A stretch of DNA of 64,000 bases from Muscardinus avellanarius (lineage: Eukaryota; Chordata; Mammalia; Rodentia; Gliridae). Shown here in pieces: positions 11,335 through 22,254 of this stretch (within the stretch, counting starts at the first letter, position 1; every line of letters begins with the position of its first letter). The notes beneath the pieces were generated by a model that was given only the letters and a program-made list of their open reading frames with translations, made no database searches and was not told the origin of the DNA. The position numbers and the translations under genes are program-made. The stretch is from contig OY726563.1 of the NCBI GenBank assembly GCA_963383645.1, positions 41,930,331 through 41,994,330 of the forward strand, written 5' to 3'.

Positions 11335-11699
11335 AAAACAAAAAAAGGAGGCTGATGCCTACCAGGCAGGGTCGTTGTGGGCTTTGGGGAAAACATAGGT
11401 AACATAACTTCACCTGTGCCCACATTCAGTTGAGCTAGTGGGTGACACTAGATCATGACAGGCAAGGCCGGGGCTGGAGCCACACAATCCAGGACCCTGT
11501 GAAGAGAGAAAGTTACTACCCTTAGGGCAGATGAGCCAAGGGAGGCATGGGGAGAACCTGAGTAACTTGCACATCATGTGACATGGGGATATTTCAGTTC
11601 CTTCACATTCTCCCCAGGGGACCTGCACCTTCTATATCAGAGGACAGGGCCACTTCCTCAGCATCTCGTAGGCCACAAAGGTCCTGGGGAGAGATGGCG

Positions 11700-11735
11700 A
11701 GAGGAAAGGAGGGAAGGAAGGAGGGAGGGAGGATG
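11700..11735 (+). repeat. GGAA/GGGA purine tract
   Basis: Short purine-only run; low complexity. Confidence 0.8.
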
Positions 11736-11754
11736 CGTGGAAGTTCCTGCCAGA

Positions 11755-11985
11755 ACTGTTTTGCTGTTGCTAATGTAACAAATTCACAGCAAACTTAGTG
11801 TCTGGAAACAACACACATCTAGTGTCTTACAGTTCTGGTGGTCAGAAGTCTCACAGATGGGCAGGCTGCATTCCTTCCTGAGGCTCTAGGGGAAGAATTC
11901 GCCCCCTTGCCTTTCCAGCTTTAGCAGCCGCCCGCAGTCCTTGGCCGGTGCCCCTTCCCTCCAGCTGCAGAGTCAGCAGTGGCCA
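11755..11985 (-). mobile_element. MLT1-like LTR fragment, antisense
   Basis: ACAGTTCTGGTGGTCAGAAG, GCATTCCTTCCTGAGGCTCT and CTTGCCTTTCCAGCTTTAGC match the antisense end of MLT1-type MaLR LTRs. A SINE cuts it at 11990. Confidence 0.55.
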
Positions 11986-11989
11986 TTTT

Positions 11990-12183
11990 TGTTTTTTGGT
12001 GGTACTGGGGTTCCTGGGAAACCCTTCTACCTCCGGGCTACACTCCCAGACCTATTTTATATATTTTTATTTGGAAACAGGGTCTCCTAAGCCAGCGCGC
12101 GCGGCTGGCTTTGAACCTGCGCGATCCTCCTGTCTCTGCCTCCCAGGCGCGGGGATTACAGGTGTGCGCCACCACACCCGGCT
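11990..12183 (-). mobile_element. B1-ID SINE, variant ID end
   Basis: Reverse copy with GGGGTTCCTGGGAA in place of the usual ID B-box. The duplicated target is GTGGCCATTT / GTAGCCATTT. Confidence 0.9.
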
Positions 12184-12364
12184 TGAACAGTAGCCATTTG
12201 AGCAGGGTGCCCATCCCCTGGGGGCCAGCAACATGTCATAACATGCCAATTGACATAGAGCAATTCTTGTAATATGTGATTCTCGTAAGCATGTACCACA
12301 GTGATTCTGTAGCACACACCGGCTGACCATATTACAGGAATCATGCTTTCTTCACAACCATACC

Positions 12365-13079
12365 AGGAGTGTGAATTTTACCTTTATCACTAGTTTGGAG
12401 ATGAACACACCGAGGCTCTGGGGCCTCTGTATTCTCATCAGCCCTGAGCATCCTCTTCCCTCCTCCTCCTTGTCACTAGGCCCAGCACCTGAGTCTCACG
12501 GTGGCCTCTGCTCTCTCTGCCCTTAGCCTCAGCCAGCTATCACCTACCCACATCTTACACTTCCAATTCTGGGTGTCTCTGATCCAGGGTGTGGCAAGGT
12601 CCCTACTTCAGTTTTCTGATAAGTCAAAGTGACTTTTCCTTTCATTCAGGGGAGCCTGACTGTATACTGTGGCCCCATGGTAGCTGCAGTCCCATGGTGT
12701 ATCCCAGACACAGCTCAGACATGGATAGTTCACATTACAGCAATACCCAACATTGCCAGCAGGGAACTTTTCACCCCCAAGTCCAAGAAGGCCTCAGAGA
12801 AGACAGAGGAGGGGCAGACTGGTAGGGTCACAGGCATCTGAGAGAATAAGCCTCACGTTGGGATGCTGCTTGGATCCTCCCTCTGCATGTGTATAGTTGA
12901 AGGTAGTCTAGGGTGGGCTGTTCTACCTTACGAAGGGTCCAGGTTTTAGTGGATGCTGTTTGGGAGCTTCTATAAATGACCTTTCTGTTTTTCTTCCACT
13001 TCTTCCTCCTACCAGGAGCCCATTTCCATGGATAAAAGGAGATCCTCATGTTTTCTAATCTTCTTTTTCTCATTCAGAG
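12365..13079. other. Stretch with no recognised repeat or gene
   Basis: Unique-looking sequence. The start (GAGATGAACACACCGAGGCT) is faintly MIR-like; I see no coding exon with good splice sites. Confidence 0.5.
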
Positions 13080-13505
13080 CTTGTATTATAAGTTTGTTTC
13101 CCCATATCTTTTTAATACCTCATCATTATGCTTTTGTCTTTTCAAGAGTCATGTAAATGGAATAATACATCTCGTTATCTTTTGAGACTGGCTTTGTCAC
13201 TTAGCATAGCTCCACTGAATTTCATCCGAGTTGTTGAGTGTATGAATAGTTTATTCTCTTTATTCCATTGCATGCCGCTAGCACACTTGATTTACTGATT
13301 ACCCAGTGAAGAACATTTGGTTTGTTTCCAGTTTGGGGCAATTAATAGAGCTGCCATAAACATATGTGTATGCATTTTTGTGTGAACATAAGTTTTCATT
13401 TATCCTGCAGAAATACTCTAGATATCTGTTCAACTGCTCCAGCACTATTTGTTGCAAAGACTTTCCTTTCTCCATTGACTTACCCACACAAATATGGACA
13501 ACTGA
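13080..13505 (-). mobile_element. Old L1M fragment, antisense
   Basis: Antisense to L1M ORF2 3' sequence, with recognisable TGTGTGAACATAAGTTTTCA and the GTTTCCAGTTTGGGGC block. A diverged fossil. Confidence 0.6.
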
Positions 13506-13530
13506 TTTTTAAAAAATACTTTTATTGGAG

Positions 13531-13738
13531 ACAGGCATGGTGGCACACACTTATAATCCCTGCTCTTGGGAGTCTGAGAAGGAGGATCACACAGGTTTGA
13601 AGCCAGCCTCAGCTACTTAGTGAGGCTCTCAGCAATGTAGTGAGACCCTGTTCCAAATAAAATATAAAATAGGTCTGGGAGTGTAGCCCAGAGGTAGAAA
13701 GCCCCTGGGTTCCACCCCCGGTACCACAAAAAACAAAC
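13531..13738 (+). mobile_element. B1-ID SINE with 18-bp target duplication
   Basis: AAAATACTTTTATTGGAG at 13513-13530 and 13739-13756 flanks a complete dimer, splitting the 3' end of an antisense L1. Confidence 0.95.
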
Positions 13739-14167
13739 AAAATACTTTTATTGGAGCAATGTAATTACACATTATAGTGAGATTCAAAGTAATACAAACA
13801 TGTATGCACACATCACTTGGTGTGTTTCCTTCTGTGTGCCCACTCCTTTCTTCTTTCACCCTCACCACATGTGTTATGGACTTAACCTTATTTGAAGTGT
13901 TTCCTTCGTCAATCTTCATTGTCCTCTTCCCCATCTCCCTCCCCCAAACCCTTTCCACTATTTTACTGTTTTCTCTCCTCATTTACCTGAAGTCCCTTTT
14001 GCTTCCTATTTTTGTTCTAGCTTCCACATATGAGACAACATATTATCACCCTTGACTTTCTGAGACTGGCTGATTGATCTCCCTTAACATACTGTTTTAT
14101 AGTTCCATCCATTTTCCTACAAATGACGAACTTTTGTTTTTCTTAATGGCTGAATAAAATTCCATTG

Positions 14168-14169
<2 letters not shown>

Positions 14170-14207
<38 letters not shown>
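14170..14207 (+). repeat. (TA)n microsatellite
   Basis: AT dinucleotide run inside the antisense L1 at 13506-14575, at the TGTATATA position where L1 often expands. Confidence 0.95.
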
Positions 14208-14210
<3 letters not shown>

Positions 14211-14640
14211 TTTTAATTATCTATTGATGGGCAGCTAGGTTAGTTCCATAGTTTTGCTATTGTGAATTGTGCTGCTATAAATGTGGAAATGTGGAAATGA
14301 ATGTATTACTATAATATTCTTTCTTCAACTCCTTTGGAAAGCTACCAGGAGTGGTATAGCTTGGTCATATGGAGGTTCCATTTCTAGCCTTTTGAGGAAC
14401 CCTCATACTGATCTTCATAGTGATTTTTACTAATTTACAGTTCTACCAACACCAACAGTGTGTAAGTTTATTTCCCCACATCCTCACCAGCATTTATTAT
14501 TGTTTGTATTCTTCTTTCTTGCCTCCTTTATTTCTGGCTTTGTTTGTATTCCTGATGATTGCCATTATTGTCTACTGATTTTTCACAAAGGTATGTGGAT
14601 CCATTTGCCAATAACACGCTTTCTTGATTACTATATATTA

Positions 14641-15420
14641 TGCTTTGAATCTTAAATATTTCCCTGAAGCTCATGTGTCAAAGGTTTAGTCCCCATCTGG
14701 TGATGCTATTGGGAGGTGGTAGAAATTTGGGGAGATGGAACTATTTGGAGGAAGTTGGGTCACTGGGTGCATGCCCTTGAAGGATATTTTGGGACCCCAG
14801 TACCTTCCTCTCTCTCATTTTGGTTCCTAGTTTCCATGAGGCAACCAACTTTGCTCTGCCATGTACTCCCCACCATGATATTTTATTTTGTTTTGAAAAT
14901 GGAGGTTGAACCCAGAGGCATTCTACCTCCAAAGTATAGCCTCACTGTACTTTATTTTATTTCTATTGCAGTACTGGTGATTGAACCCCAGAGGTATTCT
15001 ACCCCTGAGGTACACTCCAAGCCCTAATTTTCATTCTTTATTTCGCAACAGGATTGCACTAAGTTGAGGAGGGCCTCACTAAATAGCTGAGGCTGGCCAC
15101 GAACGTGCTATCCCTCTGTCTCAGCCTCTGGACAAGCACTGGAATTACAAGCGTGCGCCACCACTACTGGCTTTATTTTTTATTTTAAAACAGGGTCTCA
15201 CTAAGTTGCTGAGGCTGTCCTTAAACCTTCAATCCTCTTGTCTTATCCTCCTAAGTAGTGAGATTATAGGTGTGTACCACCACACCTGGATCCCATTATG
15301 CCTTGCCACAAACCCAAAGCAACAGAGCCAGCCAACTATGGACCCAAAACTCTGAAACCATGAGCCCAAAAAACATTTCCTATTTTTAATTTTATTTTCT
15401 TGGGTAAAAAAAATCAATCA
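14641..15420 (+). mobile_element. MaLR LTR (MST/ORR1-like), split by SINEs
   Basis: Left part (14641-14885): TGATGCTATTGGGAGGTGGT, AAGTTGGGTCACTGGGTGC, CTCTCATTTTGGTTCC. Right part (15290-15420): CCTTGCCACAAACCCAAAGC and AACTCTGAAACCATGAGCCC. These are hallmarks of mammalian MaLR LTRs. The middle is filled by nested SINEs. No coding sequence. Confidence 0.65.
14896..15291 (-). mobile_element. B1-ID SINE with nested copy in the linker
   Basis: Outer ID 14896-14950 and outer B1 15175-15291, with an inner dimer 14966-15173, all reverse, inside a MaLR LTR. Confidence 0.85.
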
Positions 15421-15493
15421 GATTTTTTCCCCCAGGAAATAAGGAAAGGAAATCTGATTGACACAATTTAGATTTAGAGTTATTATTTTCTTT

Positions 15494-15892
15494 TCGTGGT
15501 ATTGGGGATTGAACTCAGGAGCATTCTACCTCTGAGATACACCTCCTTCCCTATTTTTAATATTTTTAAATTTTTCTTTTCTTTTTTTTGGTGGTACTGG
15601 GGTTCCTGGAAGCCCTTCTACCTCCGGGCTACACTCCCAGACCTATTTTTATATTTTTATTTGGAAACAGGGTCTCCTAAGCCAGAGCACGCGGCTGGCT
15701 TCGAACCTGCGCGATCCTCCTGTCTCTGCCTCCCAAGCGCGGGGATTACAAGCGTGCGCCACCACGCCCGGCAATATTTTTAAATTTTTAAACAGGGTCT
15801 CACTAAGTTGCTGAGACTGGCCGTGAGCCTGTGATCCTCCTGTATCAGCCTCCAAAGTACTGGAATTGCAAGCTTTCATCACCATACCTGTC
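15494..15892 (-). mobile_element. B1-ID SINE with nested variant copy in the linker
   Basis: Outer ID 15496-15557 and B1 15785-15892; inner 15583-15772 is the GGTTCCTGGAAGC variant. The 17-bp duplication AATATTTTTAAATTTTT borders the inner copy. Confidence 0.95.
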
Positions 15893-15905
15893 ACCCCTAT
15901 CTCTT

Positions 15906-16025
15906 TTTAAATTTTATTTTGAGACTTGATGTTGCTATGTTGCTGAGTCTGATCTTGAATTTACAGTCCTCCTGCCTCAGTCTCTGGAGTAGCTGGGATT
16001 ATAGTTGTGGGCCATGACTCATGGC
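15906..16025 (-). mobile_element. B1 monomer, old
   Basis: Reverse B1 without ID, diverged (GGAGTAGCTGGGATTATAGT). Confidence 0.75.
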
Positions 16026-16508
16026 TTGGAGTAATTCTTAAAATGTGTGTTAGTCCTTCAGTTTTGTTCATCCTTTTCAAAATGTTGCTATTATAGTTTG
16101 TCTTTCCACATATATTTTATTATTTATTTATTTATTTATTGGTGGTACTAGGGGTGGAACCCAGAGGCTTTCTACCTCCGGGCTATACTTCCAGACCTTT
16201 TTAATATTTCGTTTAGAAACAGGATCTCACTAAGTTGCTGAGAGCCTCACTAAGTAGCTGAGGCTGGCTTTGAACCTGTGTGATCCTCCTGTCTCAGCCG
16301 CACTAGCGCGGGAATTACAACCGTGCGCCGCCACGCCTGGCTCCACATAAATTTTAGATTAAGTTGTATCTCCAAAAATTCCTGGACTTGCATTAAATGT
16401 ATAGATAAGTTTGGGAATAATTGGCATCTTAACTATATTGAGTCTGACCATTAACAAGCATAGCATATCTCTATATTTACTTGGATCTTTTAAAATTTAT
16501 TTAATCAG
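16026..16508 (-). mobile_element. Old L1M ORF2 fragment, antisense
   Basis: Antisense to L1 ORF2, with CATTAAATGTATAGATAAGT and TTAACTATATTGAGTCTGAC. A SINE interrupts it at 16136-16342. Confidence 0.6.
16136..16342 (-). mobile_element. B1-ID SINE
   Basis: Reverse dimer splitting antisense L1M. Confidence 0.9.
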
Positions 16509-16832
16509 CCGGGCGTGGTGGTGCACACTTAAAATCCCAGCATTTGGGAGGCTGAGACAGGAGGATCGCAGTTTGTGGCCAGCCTTAGCTACTTAGTGAG
16601 GCCCTCTGCAACTCAGTGAGACCCTGTTTCAAAATTAAGAATAAAAAGTAGGGCTGTTTGCCGGGCGTGGTGGCGCACGCTTGTAATCCCTGCGCTTGGG
16701 AGGCGGAGACAGTAGGATCGCGCAGGTTCCAAGCCAGCCGTGCTGGCGTAAGAGACCCTGTTTCAAAAATATAAAATAGGTCTGGGAGTGTAGCCCGGAG
16801 GAAGAAGGGCTTCCAGGAACCCCAGTACCACC

Positions 16833-16863
<31 letters not shown>

Positions 16864-16922
16864 GTAGGGCTGAGGGGTGTAGCTCAGAGCTAAATGCCTC
16901 TGGGTTCCATCCCTAGTACCAC
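16508..16922 (+). mobile_element. B1-ID SINE with nested variant copy in the linker
   Basis: The inner copy 16657-16858 is bordered by AAAAAGTAGGGCTG at 16643-16656 and 16859-16872, a 14-bp target duplication at the linker/ID border. Confidence 0.95.
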
Positions 16923-16923
16923 A

Positions 16924-16929
16924 CACAAA

Positions 16930-16969
<40 letters not shown>

Positions 16970-16972
16970 AAA
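16924..16972 (+). repeat. (AAAT)n microsatellite
   Basis: Tail of the SINE at 16508-16922 expanded to about 11 AAAT units. Confidence 0.95.
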
Positions 16973-16984
16973 GAAAGAAAAAGT

Positions 16985-17035
16985 AAAAAGGGTTAGGAGT
17001 GTAGCTTGGAGGTAGAATGTCTGTGGACTCAGTAT
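16985..17035 (+). mobile_element. Isolated ID unit
   Basis: GGGTTAGGAGTGTAGCTTGG then GTAGAATG; no B1 half. Confidence 0.65.
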
Positions 17036-17326
17036 AAAAAAATAAAAAATAAGAAAGATGATTGGCTTTTGTGTTCCTAGTAATATGCCCTATCTAGTTT
17101 TTCACATAGTAAAATTACATTCTCATGGAGAATGGCATTTTAACTCAGTTGTTCTTCAATTGTGTTACTAAATGATCATATAAATCCAAATGCAACAAAG
17201 GTGAACAAGCTCCAGATTGTACCTTCACCTCATTGAAATCAAAGCTGCTCCTTTTGGTTAGTTTTCCTCTTCAATGTGAAGTAGATTATTAAAGAGTTAT
17301 CAATGACTTCATTATGTGACTTTTTT

Positions 17327-17990
17327 TTTTTTGGTGGTACTGGGGGTGGAACCCAGAGGCTTTCTACAACTCCAGGCTGTACTCCCAGACCTATTTTATA
17401 TTTTATTTGGAAACATTGTCTCATTGTTTCTGAGAGCCTCATTAAGAAGCTGAGGCTAGCTGTAAACCTGCGTGATCCTCCTGTCTCAGTCTCCCAAGTA
17501 CTGGGATTACAAGCATGTACCACCACATCTGACTCCCTATTTTTTCTTTATTTTGAAACATGGTCTAACTAAGTTGCATAGGGCCTCATCTGACTCCCTA
17601 TTTTTTCTTTATTTTGAAACATGGTCTAACTAAGTTGCATAGGGCCTCACTAAGTAGCTGAGGCTGGCCGAAAACCTGTGATCCTCTTATCTCAGCCTCC
17701 CAAGTACTAGGATTACAAGTGTGTGCTACCACATCCAGCTCTATCCATATCTTTACTAAACTTTTTCTTTTATATTTTCCTTTGTGTGTGGTACTGAGGG
17801 TGAAACCCAGAGGCTTTCTACCTCCGGACTATATTCCCAGACCTATTTTATACTTTATTTGGAAATAGGGTCTCACTAAGTTGCTGAGAGCCTCACTAAG
17901 TAGTTGAGGCTGGCTTCGAACCTGTGTGATCTTCCTGTCTCAGCCTCCCAAGCCCTGGGATTGCTAGCGTGTGTGCCACCACGCCTGGCA
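17327..17990 (-). mobile_element. Cluster of three reverse B1-ID units
   Basis: 17331-17532 dimer, 17534-17742 B1 part carrying the 61-bp duplication, 17786-17989 dimer. The cluster is bordered by CATTATGTGACTTTTT at 17310 and 17990, so it lies within one insertion site. Confidence 0.85.
17526..17647 (+). repeat. Exact 61-bp tandem duplication inside a SINE
   Basis: 17526-17586 and 17587-17647 appear identical (each starts CATCTGACTCCC and ends ATAGGGCCT). The unit lies in the B1 part of a minus-strand SINE. Perfect identity implies a recent event or an assembly artefact. Confidence 0.85.
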
Positions 17991-18211
17991 TTATGTGACT
18001 TTTTAAGAGAAAAATGGTTTTGATTTTTCCCATAGTTCACAGTTCTCAGAAGATAACTTCCTTCTGAAAAAATATTCTGTTTTAAATAGCCAAATTATTT
18101 TAAACTATACAAAATTACTCAACACAACTGTAGTAAATAAGCAGCTATATTCTTAGTAATATCACCACGATACCTTGGAACCAAAATAGGATGGATTTTC
18201 TTTTTTATTTT

Positions 18212-18613
18212 ATTTCTTTTTTTTTGTGGTACTGGGAGTGGAACTCAGGTTTTTTTTTTTTTTTTGCCTCTAGGCTATATACCCCATCCCAATTTTTAGT
18301 TTTTATTTTTAAACAGGTTCTCACTAAGTTTCTGAGGCTGATTTCAACCTTGCAGTCCTGTCTCAGCTTCCCAAGTACTGAGATTCCAGGAGTGTGCCAC
18401 CACGCCTGGCTGGGATGAATTTCCTATTCCCATAATCTACTGAATTTATTGCTTTATTTTAATTAGTTAATTTTTTGTGTGTGTGGTGCTGGGATTGAAC
18501 TCAGGGGCATTCTACCTCTGAGCTACACTCCCAGCCCTATTTTATTTTTATTTTTGAAACAGGTCTTAGCCTCCCAAGTATTAGGATTACAGACATTAGC
18601 CACCATACCTGGC
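18212..18613 (-). mobile_element. Two reverse B1-ID SINEs
   Basis: 18212-18412 with a T-run in the ID; 18475-18613 with most of its B1 half deleted. Confidence 0.85.
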
Positions 18614-18641
18614 TTGAATTACTGTTTTAAAATCTGAATAT

Positions 18642-18827
18642 TTTGCCAGGCGTGGTGGCACACGCTTGTAATCCCCACGCTTGGGAGGCTAAGAAAGGAG
18701 GATCTCGCAGGTTTGAAGCCAGCCTCAGCTGGCTTAAGAGACCCTGTTTCCATATAAAATATAAAATAGGTCTGGGAGTTAGCCTGGAGGTAGAAGGCCC
18801 CTGTGTTCCATCCCCAGTACCACAAAA
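18642..18827 (+). mobile_element. B1-ID SINE
   Basis: Complete dimer with AAATCTGAATATTTT duplicated on both sides. Confidence 0.95.
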
Positions 18828-18854
18828 AAAAAATCTGAATATTTCTATAATTAT

Positions 18855-19144
18855 TTTGCACTACTGGGGATGGGATCAGGGGCACTCTACCTCTGAGTTA
18901 CCCCCCAGCCTTATTTTTTATTCTTTATTTTATTTATTTATTTTTGCGGCACTGGGGATGGAACCCAAGGGGCATTCTACCTCCAAGCTACACCCTCAGC
19001 CGTATTTTTATTCTTTATTTGGAAACAGGGTCTCACTGAGTTGCAAAGGGCCTCACTAAGTAGCTGAGGCTGTCCTCAAATTCTCCTGTCTCAGCCTCCC
19101 AAATGCTGGGATTACAAGTATGCACCACCACGTCTGGTTTAGTC

Positions 19145-19179
<35 letters not shown>

Positions 19180-19482
19180 TTTGTACGGGAGGTGGAACCC
19201 AGGGGTATTTTACCTCCAAGACACACCCCTAGCCCTATTTTTTAATTCTTTATTTTGAAACAAGGTTTCACTAAGCTGCAGAGAGCCTCACTAAGTAGCT
19301 AAGGCTGGCTGCAAACCTGTGATCCTCCTGTCTCAGCCTCCCAAGTGCTGGGATTACAAGTGTGCAGGTTCTTACTAAGTTACAAGGGCCTTGCTAAATT
19401 GCTGAGGCTGGCTTTGAACCTGTGATCCTGTCTCATCCTTCCAACTACTGGGATTACAGGCATGTGCTACCACAACCAGCTA
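18855..19482 (-). mobile_element. Nested cluster of reverse B1-ID SINEs
   Basis: Outer ID 18857-18911 and outer B1 19368-19480 enclose two inner units (18941-19137 and 19183-19365). Confidence 0.8.
19144..19183 (-). repeat. (ATTT)n microsatellite
   Basis: Expanded A-tail of a minus-strand SINE. Confidence 0.95.
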
Positions 19483-20082
19483 CCACCTTTGATTTCTGCT
19501 TCAAGAAGTAATGAACCAACCACTACGTATTCTTTCAATTTGCTCTTAAGTAATGAATTCACTCGAGGCAACATTTCTACATAGCATCTAAGTAAGAGAT
19601 GTTTTTCCTGTAAATTGTTGGTGAGAACAGGAATACAATCAGAAAACCGAAATATCTTCTAACATTACCAAACAAGCTACAACTTCATTTATACTTCTCT
19701 TTCTCTAAAAAGTTAAGGAGATTTTCAATCTCAAGTTACTCCTAAGCAAAGTTTATGCCCTTGTCTCATGGTCCTGAGATATCTCAGGGAAATAAAACAC
19801 TATATTTTGATGATGGGCTTTCTTCTGTGAGAAACCAGAGTCCATAGATGTCACCAAATATGTTCCATCACCATGACAATTTTTCAAAAGAAGGATTGCA
19901 TAAGTCAGTTTGTTTTCTTTACTTTCCATGTTCAGCTCTCACTTCTAGGGGACTATTTTCTGTAACAAAGATTTAGAAAGAGATGGTAAATTTATTTTCT
20001 GCTATAGACCATCTCATGTAATTTATCTGAGTTTCCCCCAGGTTGGTCCACTGTTCTGTTTATGTAAACAGCCAATTAAAAA
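19483..20082. other. Stretch with nothing recognised
   Basis: 600 bp of SINE-free sequence without a long frame, between two dense SINE clusters. Confidence 0.5.
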
Positions 20083-20143
20083 TGTATTAGGGATTAAACC
20101 CAGGGGCATTCTACCTCTAAGCTACACCTCCAGCACTTTTAAT

Positions 20144-20196
<53 letters not shown>

Positions 20197-20279
20197 TCTT
20201 GAGAAGTTGCTCAAACTTGTGATCCTTCTGCTTCAGCCTTCCATTTACTGGGATTATGGGCATGCACCACAGCCAACTG
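20083..20279 (-). mobile_element. B1-ID SINE with AC repeat in the linker
   Basis: Reverse ID 20083-20135, AC repeat, reverse B1 20194-20279. Confidence 0.8.
20149..20193 (+). repeat. (AC)n microsatellite
   Basis: About 22 AC units in the linker of a minus-strand B1-ID SINE. Confidence 0.95.
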
Positions 20280-20385
20280 TTTTGGAGATTTCTCAGTCTC
20301 CTTCATGTTCTTATTAGTGAAATTAGAGATTCTTTTCTAGGAATATCAATGGAATGATCCTTGTTATTGCAAAAAAAAAATCTGC

Positions 20386-20760
20386 TTTTTTTGGTATTTG
20401 GGATTAAAGCCAGAGGTATTCTATCTCCAAGATATAATCCCAGCCCAATTTTATTTCTTATTTGGAAACAGGGTTTCACTGGGTTGCTGAGAGCTTCATT
20501 AAATTGCCAAGTCTGGGCTGGGCGTGGTGGCACAAGCTTATAATCCCCGCGCTTGGGAGGAGGAGACAGGAGGATCGCACAGGTTCAAAGTCAGCCTCTC
20601 TGGCTTAAGAGACCTTGTTTCCAAATAAAAATATAAAAAATAGGTCTGGGAGTGTATCCCAGAGGTAGAAGGGTTTCCAGGAACTCCAGTACCACAAAAA
20701 AAAATTGCCAAGTCTGTCTTTGAATCTATGATCCTCTTGTCTCAACCTTCCAAGTATGGG
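20386..20760 (-). mobile_element. B1-ID SINE with opposite-strand copy nested in the B1 half
   Basis: A plus-strand variant dimer (20516-20701) interrupts the outer B1; AAATTGCCAAGTCTG at 20501-20515 and 20702-20716 is the target duplication. Confidence 0.95.
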
Positions 20761-20779
20761 CATTTTATACATTGTGGTT

Positions 20780-20962
20780 TTTTTTTTTTCTTGCGGTACT
20801 GGGGATGGAACACAGGAGCATTCTACCTCTGAGAGACACCCCAACCCTACTTTTTATGGTCTCACTGAGATGCAAAGAGCCTCACTAAGTCTCTGAGGCT
20901 GTCTGAGAACTGCGATCCTTCTGTCTCAGCTTCTCAAATGCTGGAATTACAAGCGTGCCATA
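20780..20962 (-). mobile_element. B1-ID SINE
   Basis: Reverse dimer, 3' end of the B1 half lost. Confidence 0.85.
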
Positions 20963-21290
20963 ATCTCTTAAATACTGGTGTGTTATGGTACCATGGCACT
21001 TTAGCCCAGCCCTGGCACTGAAAAACTGCGCCTAACAGCCTGTAGTATCCCTTGGCTCCCAGGCTGGGTCCTGCTCAGAGCTATTCAAATGCAGCCCCAC
21101 TATGTAACTTCTTATTTTGAAAGATTTCCCAGTATGAATTTGAGTCAAACCCAGGGTTTCAGGCATCCTAGACAAATGCGGTACCAGTGAGCAACCCCGT
21201 CCCCACCTTAATTCTTTTTCTGTTTTTAATCCCATTGGTTTATGCTCCAATCTTTATTGCTTCCCTCTTTCTGCTTCGTTTGGTTTTATG

Positions 21291-21425
21291 CTCTTCCTCT
21301 TTCTTCTTCTTCTTCTTCTTCTTCTTCTTCTTCTTCTTCTTCTTCTTCTTCTTCTTCTTCTTCTCCTTCTCCTTCTCCTTCTCCTTCTCCTTCTCCTTCT
21401 CCTTCTCCTTCTTCTTCTTCTTCCA
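21291..21425 (+). repeat. (CTT)n-(CTCCTT)n pyrimidine tract
   Basis: About 60 bp of CTT, then about 45 bp of CTCCTT, then CTT again: 130 bp of pure pyrimidine on the plus strand. The open frames across it in every phase are artefacts of the repeat. Triplex-forming in principle. Confidence 0.95.
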
Positions 21426-21589
21426 GGCAAGCACTCTAGCAGTGAGCTACAGTTTGGGACCTTTATTCTTGTCTAATGCAAGCATTTGATACTATAAATT
21501 TCCTTCTTGATTTAACTGCACTCTAAAAATGTTGCTAAATTGTATTTTCATCCTATTTAAAACACTTTCTTGTATCTCAATTACTCCCT

Positions 21590-22055
21590 ATCCTGCACAT
21601 ATTAAAGAAAACATATGATCTCTCACTCTCTGCGATTGGCTAATCTCACTTAACATTACGTTCTTCAGGTCCTTCCATTTTCTTGCAAATGATGAAATTT
21701 TATTTTTCTTCATTGCTGAGTAGAATTCCATTGTGTGTATTTCCCATAATTTTGTAATCCACTCATATGTTGATGGATACTTAGGTTGGTCCTATAGTTT
21801 GGCTATTGTAAATTGTGCTGCTATGAACATGGGTATGTATATATTACTGTAGTTCTCTGGTTTCAACCCCGTTGGAAAGCTACCCAGTAGTGAATATATG
21901 TCAACGTCAATCTGGGTACTCCATATTGGGAGGGAGGGAAATGGGGAGTGGTGGCACCAAAAGCATGTGCATATATGTCATTGTCAACATGATTTACATT
22001 GTGATGTGAGACTATAATGCACCAATAAAAGAACAAACAATAAAAAATAAAATGC
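21590..22055 (+). mobile_element. L1 3' end with 5' inversion (second example)
   Basis: 21590-21897 is antisense L1 (GAATTCCATTGTGTG, ATTGTGCTGCTATGAACATG). 21930-22055 is a sense L1 3' end finishing ATAATGCACCAATAAAAG plus an A-rich tail. The orientation switch lies between them. Confidence 0.65.
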
Positions 22056-22056
22056 T

Positions 22057-22250
22057 TTCTTTTTGTGGTTAGGATTGAACCCAGGGCCTTGTACATGCTA
22101 GTCAAGCACTCTCTAACAGAGTCACACTCCAGCCTTATTTATTTTGAGACATGGTCTTGCTAGGTTTCCAAGGCTGGCCTTGAACTTGCAATCCTCCTGT
22201 CCCAGCCTTCTGAGTAGCTATAAATACAGGTGTGGACCACTGCACACAAG
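22057..22250 (-). mobile_element. Old B1-ID SINE
   Basis: Reverse, diverged; ID reads AGGATTGAACCCAGGGCCTT. Confidence 0.75.
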
Positions 22251-22254
22251 TATT

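Larger units (their letters stand above)
13506..14575 (-). mobile_element. L1 3' end, antisense
   Basis: It starts with the reverse complement of an A-tail and AATAAAAG-like end (ACTTTTATTGG), then antisense 3' UTR and ORF2 C-terminal sequence with ATAAAATTCCATTGTGTATA and ATTGTGCTGCTATAAATG. A SINE with an 18-bp target duplication (13531-13738) interrupts the 3' end, and an AT microsatellite lies at 14178-14206. Confidence 0.7.

Noticed and set aside
13364..14655. Hydrophobic short frames resembling membrane proteins
   Set aside because: They are antisense L1 translations (T-rich DNA gives Phe/Leu/Ile runs).
21187..21489. Long frames rich in Phe, Ser, Leu or Lys
   Set aside because: Pure translation of the CTT/CTCCTT tract, open in all phases because the repeat has no stop codons.
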